DNA of 13,368 nt. It comes from JBBPZA01 sp038330095 (GTDB taxonomy: Bacteria; Actinomycetota; Thermoleophilia; Solirubrobacterales; Solirubrobacteraceae). The position numbers and the translations under genes were made by a program. The stretch spans positions 1 to 13,368 of the forward strand of contig JBBQNQ010000078.1 of the NCBI GenBank assembly GCA_038330095.1, written 5' to 3'. Positions 7,211 to 13,368 of the stretch are shown here, piece by piece; the first letter of the stretch is position 1, and every line of letters starts with the position of its first letter. The notes under the pieces are model-generated. The model was not told the DNA's origin and did not search any database. It was given only the letters and a program-made list of their open reading frames with translations.

Positions 7211-7219
7211 CGGCATCAT
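7190..7219 (+). promoter_or_regulatory. Candidate leaderless promoter for cysDN
   Basis: TTGACC (7190-7195, five of six to the -35 consensus) and CATCAT (7214-7219, four of six to the -10 consensus) are 18 bases apart. Transcription would begin about 7 bases later, at or next to the GTG start of cysD at 7226. There is no Shine-Dalgarno before that GTG, which agrees with leaderless translation. The -35 lies within the last codons of the upstream PHP gene, so cysDN may have both operon read-through and its own promoter. Confidence 0.4.
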
Positions 7220-7225
7220 CGAACG

Positions 7226-8131
7226 GTGACCTACACGCCGAGCCACCTCCGCGCGCTCGAGGCGGAGTCGATCCACGTCTTCCGCGAGGTCGCGGCCCAG
7301 TTCGAGCGGCCCGCGCTCCTCTTCTCGGGTGGCAAGGACTCTGCGGTGCTCCTGCGGCTCGCCGAGAAGGCTTTCTGGCCCGGCCGCTTTCCGTTCCCGA
7401 TCATGCACATCGACACGGGGCACAACTTCCCCGAGGTGCTCGAGTTCCGCGACCGCCGCGTTGGAGAGCTCGATGCGCGGCTGATCGTCGCCTCGGTCCA
7501 GGAGTCGATCGACGCCGGTCGGGTGAGTGAGAACGCCGGCCTGCGCGGCTCGCGCAACCGCCTGCAGACGACCACCCTGCTCGACGCAATCGAGGAGCAT
7601 CGCTTCGACGCCGCCCTGGGCGGCGCCCGCCGCGACGAGGAGCGCGCTCGCGCCAAGGAGCGGGTGTTCTCGTTCCGCGACGATTTCGGCCAGTGGGAGC
7701 CCAAAGCGCAGCGCCCTGAGCTCTGGCACCTGTACAACGGGCGCATCCATCCCGGGGAGCACGTCCGCGTCTTCCCGCTGTCCAATTGGACTGAGCTGGA
7801 CGTCTGGGAGTACGTGTGCGAGGAGGGGATCGCGCTGCCGAGCATCTACTTCGCCCACGAGCGCGAGGTCTTCCGCCGCGACGGGATGCTCTACGCCGTC
7901 TCGCCGTTCCTCGCCCCGGTGAACGGCGAGAAGCCCTTCAAGGCTTCGGTGCGCTACCGCACGGTCGGCGACATGAGCTGCACCGGTGCGGTGGAGTCCT
8001 CCGCGGTCACGCTCGAGGAGGTCGTGGCGGAGATCGCGGCCACGCGAATCACTGAGCGCGGGGAGACGCGCGCCGACGACCGCGTCAGCGAGGCCGCCAT
8101 GGAGGACCGCAAGCGCGGCGGCTACTTCTGA
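7226..8131 (+). CDS. cysD: Sulfate adenylyltransferase subunit 2 (ATP-sulfurylase small subunit)
   Basis: The 301-residue protein is the catalytic subunit that makes adenylyl sulfate (APS) and pyrophosphate from ATP and sulfate, driven by GTP hydrolysis in its partner CysN. The PP-loop S34-GGKD-S39 is present in LLFSGGKDSAVLL. Other family segments are IDTGHNFPEVLEFRD, LGGARRDEERARAKER, FPLSNWTELDVWEY, YRTVGDMSCTGAV and the C-terminal signature SEAAMEDRKRGGYF. Length matches the family (about 300). The start is GTG at 7226, chosen because homology begins there; there is no ribosome site. It is followed after one base by cysN, a usual two-gene unit. Confidence 0.97.
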   Translation: MTYTPSHLRALEAESIHVFREVAAQFERPALLFSGGKDSAVLLRLAEKAFWPGRFPFPIMHIDTGHNFPEVLEFRDRRVGELDARLIVASVQESIDAGRVSENAGLRGSRNRLQTTTLLDAIEEHRFDAALGGARRDEERARAKERVFSFRDDFGQWEPKAQRPELWHLYNGRIHPGEHVRVFPLSNWTELDVWEYVCEEGIALPSIYFAHEREVFRRDGMLYAVSPFLAPVNGEKPFKASVRYRTVGDMSCTGAVESSAVTLEEVVAEIAATRITERGETRADDRVSEAAMEDRKRGGYF

Positions 8132-8132
8132 G

Positions 8133-9422
8133 ATGCGCCGGGACGCGGAGGTCGAGCTCCTGCGGGTCGCGACGGCGGGCTCGGTGGACGACGGCAAGTC
8201 GACGCTCATCGGCCGGCTGCTCTATGACTCCAAGTCGATCTTCGAAGACCAGCTCGCGCACGTGCGCGAGACCTCCAGGCGCCGCGGCGACGGCTACGTC
8301 AACCTCGCGCTGCTCACCGACGGGCTGCGCGCCGAGCGCGAGCAGGGCATCACCATCGACGTCGCCTACCGCTACTTCGCGACCCCGCGGCGCCGGTTCA
8401 TCGTCGCTGACACCCCCGGGCACGTCCAGTACACGCGAAACATGGTCACGGGCGCCTCGACCGCCGACCTCGCGCTGATCCTCGTCGACGCCCGCAACGG
8501 AGTAGTCGAGCAGTCGCGCCGCCACGCCTTGATCGCCTCGCTGCTGCGCGTGCCCCACGTGGTCGTGGCTGTGAACAAGATGGACCTCGTCGACTTCGCG
8601 GAGGAAGCATTCGAGCGGATCGTCGAGGAGCTCGGGACTTGGGCCGCCCGGCTCGAGGTCGGCGACGTGACCTTCATCCCCGTCTCGGCGCTGCACGGCG
8701 ACAACGTCGTCGAGCGCTCGGAGCGCATGCCCTGGTACGAGGGCCCGCCGCTGCTCTACCACCTCGAGCACGTCCACATCGCATCTGACCGGAACCTGAT
8801 CGACGTTCGCTTTCCCGTGCAGTGGGTGATACGGCCTATGACCGACGATTGGCACGACTACCGCGGCTATGCCGGCCAGGTCGCGAGCGGAGTGCTCAAG
8901 CCCGGCGACGACGTGCTGGTGCTGCCCTCGGGCCGCACCAGCCGGATCCGGGCCATCGACACGCCTGACGGCACGCTGGACGAGGCCTTCCCTCCGCTTT
9001 CGGTGACGGTTCGGCTCGAGGACGACCTCGACATCTCGCGCGGGGACATGATCTGCCGGCCGCAGAACCATCCCGGAGTAACGCGCGAGCTGGACGCCAT
9101 GGTGTGCTGGATGACCGACGCGCCCCTTCGCGACGGCCGGCGCTACGTGATTCGCCACACCGCGCGGGAGGCCCGCGCTCTGGTGCGCCGCCTGCATTAC
9201 CGCCTCGACGTCAACACCCTGCACCGCGACGAAGACGCCGCGCGCCTCGAGCTCAACGACATCGGCCGCGTCTCCCTGAAGGTGAGTGCACCGCTTATCG
9301 TCGACCCCTACGGCCGCAACCGCGTGACCGGCTCGTTCATCCTCATCGACGAGGCGACGAACGAAACGGTCGGCGCCGGGATCATCAACGCGGGCCAGCC
9401 CGCTCAGCGCAGCGCGTCGTAG
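8133..9422 (+). CDS. cysN: Sulfate adenylyltransferase subunit 1 (GTPase)
   Basis: The 429-residue protein is the EF-Tu-like GTPase that couples GTP hydrolysis to APS synthesis by CysD. GTPase motifs are intact: G1 G16-SVDDGKS-T24, G2 around GITID (72-76), G3 DTPGH (93-97), G4 NKMD (148-151) and G5 SAL. Two beta-barrel domains follow, ending at GAGIINAG. There is no C-terminal APS kinase (CysC) domain, so the product is APS unless a kinase lies elsewhere. The ATG at 8133 is one base after the cysD stop (TGA-G-ATG spacing), pointing to translational coupling. The frame is open upstream of this ATG but that part overlaps cysD. Its last 19 bases overlap the end of the convergent GT4 gene. Confidence 0.97.
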   Translation: MRRDAEVELLRVATAGSVDDGKSTLIGRLLYDSKSIFEDQLAHVRETSRRRGDGYVNLALLTDGLRAEREQGITIDVAYRYFATPRRRFIVADTPGHVQYTRNMVTGASTADLALILVDARNGVVEQSRRHALIASLLRVPHVVVAVNKMDLVDFAEEAFERIVEELGTWAARLEVGDVTFIPVSALHGDNVVERSERMPWYEGPPLLYHLEHVHIASDRNLIDVRFPVQWVIRPMTDDWHDYRGYAGQVASGVLKPGDDVLVLPSGRTSRIRAIDTPDGTLDEAFPPLSVTVRLEDDLDISRGDMICRPQNHPGVTRELDAMVCWMTDAPLRDGRRYVIRHTAREARALVRRLHYRLDVNTLHRDEDAARLELNDIGRVSLKVSAPLIVDPYGRNRVTGSFILIDEATNETVGAGIINAGQPAQRSAS

Positions 9423-10525
9423 ACCTCGCGCAGGCGCCCAGCGACAGCGCGCGGGCCAAAGCGCTCGCGCACGACGCTCAACCCGGCCTCGCCTGCCGCC
9501 GTGTCGCCGTATCGCCGGGCGATCGCAACGGCGAGGGCCGTGGCGTCGCCGGGTGGCGCCAGTGCCTCGGCGGGAAGCAGCTCCGGCAGCGCGCCAACGC
9601 TGGTTGCCACGACGGGCAGCCCGGCCGCCATCGCCTCGGCGGCGGCCAGCCCGAACGTCTCCGCCGAGCGGGACGGGACCACCGCGAGGGCGGCGTCTCG
9701 GCGAAGCGCGGCGAGCTCAGCGGCGCTGACGCGGCCGGTCAGGCGGGCGGCGGGAGCAGCGGCCGCCAGTGCGGCCAGCTCGTCGCGCAGGGGGCCGTCG
9801 CCGCAGACGACGACCGGGACGCCGGCCTGCGAGCAGGCGTCGATTGCCGTCTCCACGCCCTTCTCGGGGGCGAGGCGCGAGGCCACCAGGGCGAACCGCC
9901 CGTCGGCCGCCCGGGAGGCAGACGCCGTCTCTCGCATCACGTGGGGAACGACGGCCACGCGGCCGCCGAGGGGGGCGCCCAGAGTCTCCAGGCGTGAGCG
10001 GGCGAAGCGGCTGGGGATCACGAAGCGGTCAACCTGCGCGATCAACCGCCGCTGCCACAGCGCGAGCCCGGCCCCGTAGACCACGGCCTCGCCTGCCGGG
10101 CCCCGGCAGCGCAGGGCGACGCCGGGGGCGGTGTTGCGGCCGTGGCAGCGCGTGCAGTCATTCCCGCGCGTGAAGCACGTCCCCACCGCGCAGACGAGGC
10201 GGTAGTTGTGCAGATGTAGGACCACGCGCGCGCCTCCTTGCCTGGCAGCCGCGAGCGCACGCCAGCCGAGGGCGGGGTTCAGGTTGTGCGCGTGCACGAT
10301 CCTCGCGCGGGTGCGCCGCACCGCCGCCCCAACGTCCTCGGGCGCCAGGCCGCCCCCGAGCATCGCCACGGCGGCGCGTCCACGTCCGAGCGTCGCCGAA
10401 TCGCGCGACAGAATCTCGACGGACTCGCCGAGGTGCTCGCGGGCGAGCCACGTGAGGTCTTCCACCGCGCGCTCCTCGCCGCCGGTGGTCCGGTAGCGAT
10501 TGTGGAGGACGAGGATCAATCGCAA
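9404..10525 (-). CDS. GT4-family glycosyltransferase (GT-B fold)
   Basis: The 373-residue protein should transfer a sugar from a nucleotide donor to the growing glycan, at the cytoplasmic face of the membrane. The N-terminal half has HNRYRTTGGEERAV and the VHAHNLNPALGW acceptor-side segment. The donor half shows R217 and K222 in ASRLAPEKGVETA, GDGPLRDEL, and the E289-x7-E297 motif in AETFGLAAAEAMAAGLPVVAT, all typical of GT4. Between the halves is a cluster of five cysteines (C112, C117, C124, C127, C140) as in a subset of GT4 enzymes, and it could bind zinc. The first codon is TTG at 10523-10525 (MRLILVLHN). No Shine-Dalgarno is visible, so translation may be leaderless or use a weak site. 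The gene ends inside the end of cysN (19-bp overlap, opposite strand). Donor and linkage are unknown. Confidence 0.92.
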   Translation of the reverse strand: MRLILVLHNRYRTTGGEERAVEDLTWLAREHLGESVEILSRDSATLGRGRAAVAMLGGGLAPEDVGAAVRRTRARIVHAHNLNPALGWRALAAARQGGARVVLHLHNYRLVCAVGTCFTRGNDCTRCHGRNTAPGVALRCRGPAGEAVVYGAGLALWQRRLIAQVDRFVIPSRFARSRLETLGAPLGGRVAVVPHVMRETASASRAADGRFALVASRLAPEKGVETAIDACSQAGVPVVVCGDGPLRDELAALAAAAPAARLTGRVSAAELAALRRDAALAVVPSRSAETFGLAAAEAMAAGLPVVATSVGALPELLPAEALAPPGDATALAVAIARRYGDTAAGEAGLSVVRERFGPRAVAGRLREVYDALR

Positions 10526-10683
10526 AGGGCGCCGCGCGCAGTTTGCGCCTGGTCAGGACTGTATCCTCACGGCGCTGTGCGCCCCCTCATGTCCTCGAGC
10601 CGCCGCTCAGGCTGCGCACCTTGAGAGCGCCGCCTCCCGCGCTCGCCGAACCACACGCTTCCCGCCGCACTCAAAGAGCTCCT
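10526..10683. promoter_or_regulatory. Divergent spacer between GT4 and GT2 genes, with a 15-codon mini-ORF
   Basis: This 158-bp spacer separates two divergently transcribed genes. On the plus strand TATCCT at 10562-10567 looks like a -10 box. Transcription from it would start next to a GTG at 10577 that opens a 15-codon frame (MRPLMSSSRRSGCAP, stop 10622-10624). On the minus strand TACAGT (10559-10564) overlaps the same place and could be the -10 for the GT4 gene. No convincing -35 boxes. The plus-strand GT2 frame stays open back to a TTG at 10543, but that extension is low-complexity and I do not include it. Confidence 0.35.
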
Positions 10684-11625
10684 GTGCCCGACCCCGAAGT
10701 GACGGTCGTCATCCCGACGCGAAGCCGCTGGCGGTTGCTGTCCGACGCGATCCGGTGTGCCCTCGAGCAAGTTGACGTCAGCCTCGGGCTCGTGGTGGTC
10801 GACGACGGGTCGCTCGACGAGACCCCCGAGCGACTGGCGGCAGCGGAGGATGAGCGGATCCGGGTGTTGCGCCACGAGCAAAGCCGCGGTGTGGCGGCGG
10901 CCCGCAACCACGGGATCGCGGAGGCACGGGGAGAGTGGGTGGCCTTCCTCGACGACGACGACCTCTGGGCTCCCGACAAGTTGCGCCAGCAGCTCGACGC
11001 CGCGGCGGCCTCCAACGCCGACTTCGTTTACACAGGGGCCGTGCTGTTCAACGAACACAACGGAAGGCTGCAGCTGGAGCCTCTCCCGGAGCCACGGGAG
11101 CTCGGGACTCTCCTGGGCACCTCCACCTCCAACCCCGTGCCTGGAGGTGGGTCGGGCGTGCTCGCACGGACCCGCCTCGTGCAGGCAGTGGATGGCTTCG
11201 ACGAGCGCTTCTTCATGCTGGCCGACTGGGACCTATGGCTGCGGCTGGTCCCGACGGGGTCGGTCGCCGCCTGTCCGGCGATACTGGTGGGCTACCGCGA
11301 GCATTCGGAGAACATGCACGTGACACAGCCCGAAAGGACGTTGCGAGAGATCGAGATACTCGCGTCCAAGCACAACCTCTCCGGCACGCCGCGTGAATAC
11401 GCCGTCTGGGCTGCGCGGTGGGTTGCCTGGTCGCACCGGTTCAGCGGACGTCGTCTCCGCTCGGCACTCACCTACGGGCGCTCAGCCGTCGCCCACCGCA
11501 GCCTGGGCAGCGCGCTGCGGGCGGGATGGGTGCTCGTCTACCCCTGGAACGCGCGACGGTCCGGCGGCCCGACCCCAGAGCAGCACCCGGTCTGGCTCGA
11601 CGCGTATCGAGGCGGTACCGCGTGA
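10684..11625 (+). CDS. GT2-family glycosyltransferase (GT-A fold)
   Basis: The 313-residue protein has the classical family 2 layout: VTVVIPTRSR at residues 6-15, VVVDDGS at 37-43, GVAAARNHGIAEARGEWVAF and the metal-binding aspartates D90-DD-D93 in FLDDDDLWAP. The acceptor-side motif is FMLADWDLWLRL, where ADWD takes the place of the usual ED. It should add one sugar to the glycan at the cytoplasmic membrane. I choose the GTG at 10684 because the family begins directly after it (MPDPEVTVVIPT) and an AAAGAG lies 5 bases before it. An upstream TTG at 10543 would add 47 arginine- and proline-rich residues with no family match. The gene points at the minus-strand GT2 gene, 33 bases away. The sugar is unknown. 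Confidence 0.9.
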   Translation: MPDPEVTVVIPTRSRWRLLSDAIRCALEQVDVSLGLVVVDDGSLDETPERLAAAEDERIRVLRHEQSRGVAAARNHGIAEARGEWVAFLDDDDLWAPDKLRQQLDAAAASNADFVYTGAVLFNEHNGRLQLEPLPEPRELGTLLGTSTSNPVPGGGSGVLARTRLVQAVDGFDERFFMLADWDLWLRLVPTGSVAACPAILVGYREHSENMHVTQPERTLREIEILASKHNLSGTPREYAVWAARWVAWSHRFSGRRLRSALTYGRSAVAHRSLGSALRAGWVLVYPWNARRSGGPTPEQHPVWLDAYRGGTA

Positions 11626-11636
11626 CCGGGTGATCG

Positions 11637-11654
11637 CGGCGTCGGCCGGCGCTG
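11637..11654. terminator. Possible hairpin between two convergent glycosyltransferase genes
   Basis: In the 33-base gap a 7-pair stem (11637-11643 with 11648-11654, two G-T pairs) encloses a GGCC loop. No T-run follows on either strand, so an intrinsic terminator is not well supported. The position between convergent stops is the main argument. Confidence 0.25.
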
Positions 11655-11658
11655 CGTC

Positions 11659-12591
11659 TCAAGCTGGCGACCGCGGGCGGGCGGCGCGCGCTGTGCCGTC
11701 CCACGGCGATCCCGGCCCCATCCGACGCAGGCCGAAAACCAGTCCCCGTGGCAACCCTGCGGGCAAGCCACTCGGCCAGTCGAGCGAACTTGGCACACGC
11801 AGCAGGCGCCGCCGGAGGATGACGAGGGCGAGGCGCACGTCGCGCGCGAGGAAGCAGAATATCGCATTGTCGCCCGCCCGCAGGTGCTTGGCGTAGAGCG
11901 CTCCTAGCCCGCGGCCGTAATCGACATAGAGCCGGGCGAGCTCCTCCTCGGTTCGCCAATCGTGGTGGTGGACTACCAGCGCGGGTTCGTACCGTAGAGA
12001 GAGGCCGGCTCGTAGCCACCGGTAGGCGAGATCGCAGTCTTCGGCGGCGCCAAGGGGATCGAAACGCTCGTCAAAGCCACCCGACGCCATCACCAGGTCA
12101 CGCGGGAGCACCATGTTGCTGGGGTAAAGCGCGCCCGGCTCGAGCTCGCCCGTGAAGTCGTGAGAGTCGGGGTCGGTCTTGCAGGAGGGCACGCGGGCGG
12201 GGTCGCCCGATGGGAGTACACGGCCGGTGAGGATCGCGTTCGGGTACCGGCACGCGAGCTCGTACGCCACCCCGATCCAGTCCGTTTGGACGGTGCAGTC
12301 GTCGTGGGTGACGGTGACGACCGGATGTGCGGCGAGACGTACTCCGAGGTTGGTGTTGCTGCTCACCCCGTGCCCCCGGTGCTCCACCACGCGGGTCCCC
12401 GGCGGGCCCACCCGGCCCACCAGCTCCGCGAGCTCCTTCGGCTCTCCCTGAGCGGTGACGAGGACCTCGGCGGGGGCCGGTCGGCAACGGCTCAGGGACT
12501 GCATGCAGGAAACGAGTGACGGCCGACCGAGGGTCGGTACCACGACGCTCACCGGCGCGGGGCCGGGGCCGCGCACCGCTGAAGTGGTCAT
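11659..12591 (-). CDS. GT2-family glycosyltransferase
   Basis: From the ATG at 12591 the protein has 310 residues. It begins with a short polar stretch, then VSVVVPTLGRPSLVSC (residues 14-29), the metal-site segment VTHDDCTVQTDW (HDD 96-98) and the acceptor-side E184-D185 in AAEDCDLAYRWLRAG. This is a family 2 glycosyltransferase of the rhamnosyl/galactosyl-like group in general appearance; donor and linkage are unknown. A basic hydrophobic tail (about 245-290) may touch the membrane. The chosen ATG overlaps the TGA of the upstream deacetylase as ATGA, so the two are translationally coupled. A GTG six codons further upstream (12607-12609) would lie inside the deacetylase gene and is less likely. 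No Shine-Dalgarno is seen. Confidence 0.9.
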   Translation of the reverse strand: MTTSAVRGPGPAPVSVVVPTLGRPSLVSCMQSLSRCRPAPAEVLVTAQGEPKELAELVGRVGPPGTRVVEHRGHGVSSNTNLGVRLAAHPVVTVTHDDCTVQTDWIGVAYELACRYPNAILTGRVLPSGDPARVPSCKTDPDSHDFTGELEPGALYPSNMVLPRDLVMASGGFDERFDPLGAAEDCDLAYRWLRAGLSLRYEPALVVHHHDWRTEEELARLYVDYGRGLGALYAKHLRAGDNAIFCFLARDVRLALVILRRRLLRVPSSLDWPSGLPAGLPRGLVFGLRRMGPGSPWDGTARAARPRSPA

Positions 12592-13368
12592 GACGACGCC
12601 CGCGCCCACATCCGCGTCAGACCGCGGAGGAGCATGAACGCGAGCCGAGCGGCGGAGTCATGGGGCGCCTCTATCCGGCCGAGGGTCATCGGCTCGTCGT
12701 CGGCGAGGATCGCGTGCGGCTCGGTGGAGTACCCGGTTGCGAACCCGGCCGCCCGGGCCGCCCTGGCCACCCGGGCGTCGACGGCACCATGCGGGTAGGC
12801 GATCGTCCGCAAAGGTGCGCCCGCCAGGGCTTCGAGCTCCGCGCGACCCTCGATCATGGCCTCCTCGAGCTCCGTGTCGCCGAGCGCTGGCAGCACCTCG
12901 TGCCGTCGGGTGTGGAAGCCGATCTCCATACCCTGCACGACGATTCGGCGGATGTCGTCCGCGGGCATTTCGGGGTGGCGCTGCTGCGCGGGGAGGACGC
13001 GGCGCAGCCGTTCGGTGAGCGCTTCGCGCTCAGCGGGAGGGGCCTCGCGTATCGACGCTGCCAGCGCCGCCACGTTGGACAGGCCCGCGCTCTCACCGTC
13101 CTGCTTGCGGCGGACGATTCCCTCGCCCAGCATCCCGTCGCTCAACAGGTTCCGGTCGATGGCATCCTGGAGGAGCTCCCACCAGAAGACATGCGGACGC
13201 TGCAAGGAGGCGCCGCAGACAAAGAAGGTCGCGAGCGTGTCCGCGCCGCGCAGGATCGGCAGCGCCTCGGCGGCGTGCGATGTGAGGTCGTCGTCGAAGG
13301 TAACCGCGAGCGGAAAGCGTCCTCCTCGCCGGCGCCGGTGAACGGCTTCGTGCAGCGCGGACGCTGGC
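12588..13368 (-). CDS. Polysaccharide deacetylase (NodB homology domain), 5' end outside the window
   Basis: About 259 C-terminal residues are visible; the coding frame is open to the window edge, so the start lies beyond 13368. The reading continues upstream of the TTG at 13205 without a stop and with family sequence (FPLAVTFDDDLTSHA at about 13272-13316), so 13205 is not the start. NodB motif 1 is TFDDD (13287-13301) where most members have TFDDG. Motif 2 is HTRRH (12900-12914), giving the two zinc-binding histidines, and motif 3 is AYPHG (about 12786-12800). The enzyme should remove N- or O-acetyl groups from a polysaccharide. No signal peptide can be judged because the N-terminus is missing. 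Its stop overlaps the ATG of the following GT2 gene, so the two act as one unit. Confidence 0.9.
   Translation of the reverse strand, partial: PASALHEAVHRRRRGGRFPLAVTFDDDLTSHAAEALPILRGADTLATFFVCGASLQRPHVFWWELLQDAIDRNLLSDGMLGEGIVRRKQDGESAGLSNVAALAASIREAPPAEREALTERLRRVLPAQQRHPEMPADDIRRIVVQGMEIGFHTRRHEVLPALGDTELEEAMIEGRAELEALAGAPLRTIAYPHGAVDARVARAARAAGFATGYSTEPHAILADDEPMTLGRIEAPHDSAARLAFMLLRGLTRMWARASS

Noticed and set aside
6779..8209. A 476-codon minus-strand frame across the PHP domain and cysD
   Set aside because: It spans two recognised plus-strand genes and shows no domain of its own.
8085..9224. A 379-codon minus-strand frame opposite cysN
   Set aside because: It is the antisense of cysN, which has all GTPase motifs in order.
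10543..10683. A TTG start adding 47 residues to the GT2 protein
   Set aside because: The extension is Arg/Pro/Ala-rich with no family match; the GT2 fold begins directly after the GTG at 10684.
12592..12609. A GTG start six codons upstream for the minus-strand GT2 gene
   Set aside because: It lies within the deacetylase gene and the ATGA overlap at 12588-12591 is a typical coupled start.
12588..13205. Deacetylase starting at the TTG at 13205
   Set aside because: The frame continues to the window edge with NodB motif 1 (TFDDD) upstream of that codon, so the gene is longer.
1..13368. CRISPR array, tRNA or rRNA gene
   Set aside because: I saw no regularly spaced repeats, no cloverleaf-like segment and no conserved rRNA stretches while reading both strands, although a tRNA could be missed by eye.

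Overview
The window is high-GC, gene-dense DNA from a bacterium, most likely an actinomycetote. GTG and TTG starts, very few Shine-Dalgarno sites, C/G-ending codons and several possible leaderless starts suggest a deep lineage such as the Thermoleophilia, but this is an impression, not a phylogeny. The locus is for cell-surface polysaccharide synthesis, with a sulfate-activation cassette in the middle.

Layout. Positions 1-342 hold no convincing gene, only a 24-bp tandem repeat that could be the worn end of an insertion sequence. A membrane polyprenyl-phosphate sugar-1-phosphate transferase (343-1899, minus) is separated by a 351-bp divergent spacer from a plus-strand run: SDR-type nucleotide-sugar epimerase/dehydratase (2251-3234), GDP-mannose 4,6-dehydratase interrupted by an intein (3257-5281), a TSUP-family transporter in one open frame with a PHP phosphoesterase (5321-7210), cysD (7226-8131) and cysN (8133-9422). 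cysN runs tail-to-tail into a minus-strand GT4 glycosyltransferase (9404-10525). A second divergent spacer leads to a plus-strand GT2 glycosyltransferase (10684-11625). It converges on a minus-strand pair, a polysaccharide deacetylase cut by the window edge (12588-13368) and a GT2 glycosyltransferase (11659-12591), coupled through an ATGA overlap.

How the genes may work together. The dehydratase and the epimerase can make a GDP-deoxyhexose-type sugar nucleotide. The sugar-1-phosphate transferase starts the lipid-linked glycan, the three glycosyltransferases extend it and the deacetylase trims it. CysDN makes adenylyl sulfate, the TSUP protein probably moves sulfate, sulfite or an organosulfur compound, and the PHP domain might remove 3',5'-bisphosphate nucleotides. 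No sulfotransferase, APS kinase or APS reductase lies in the window, so a link between sulfate activation and the glycan is only a hypothesis.

The most striking element is a full-length intein of 342 residues, with a LAGLIDADG-type homing endonuclease, placed exactly inside the most conserved motif of GDP-mannose 4,6-dehydratase (FNHE / SPRRG). The enzyme cannot be active until the intein splices out. Next in interest are the TSUP-PHP frame fusion and the possible leaderless starts and mini-ORFs upstream of genes.
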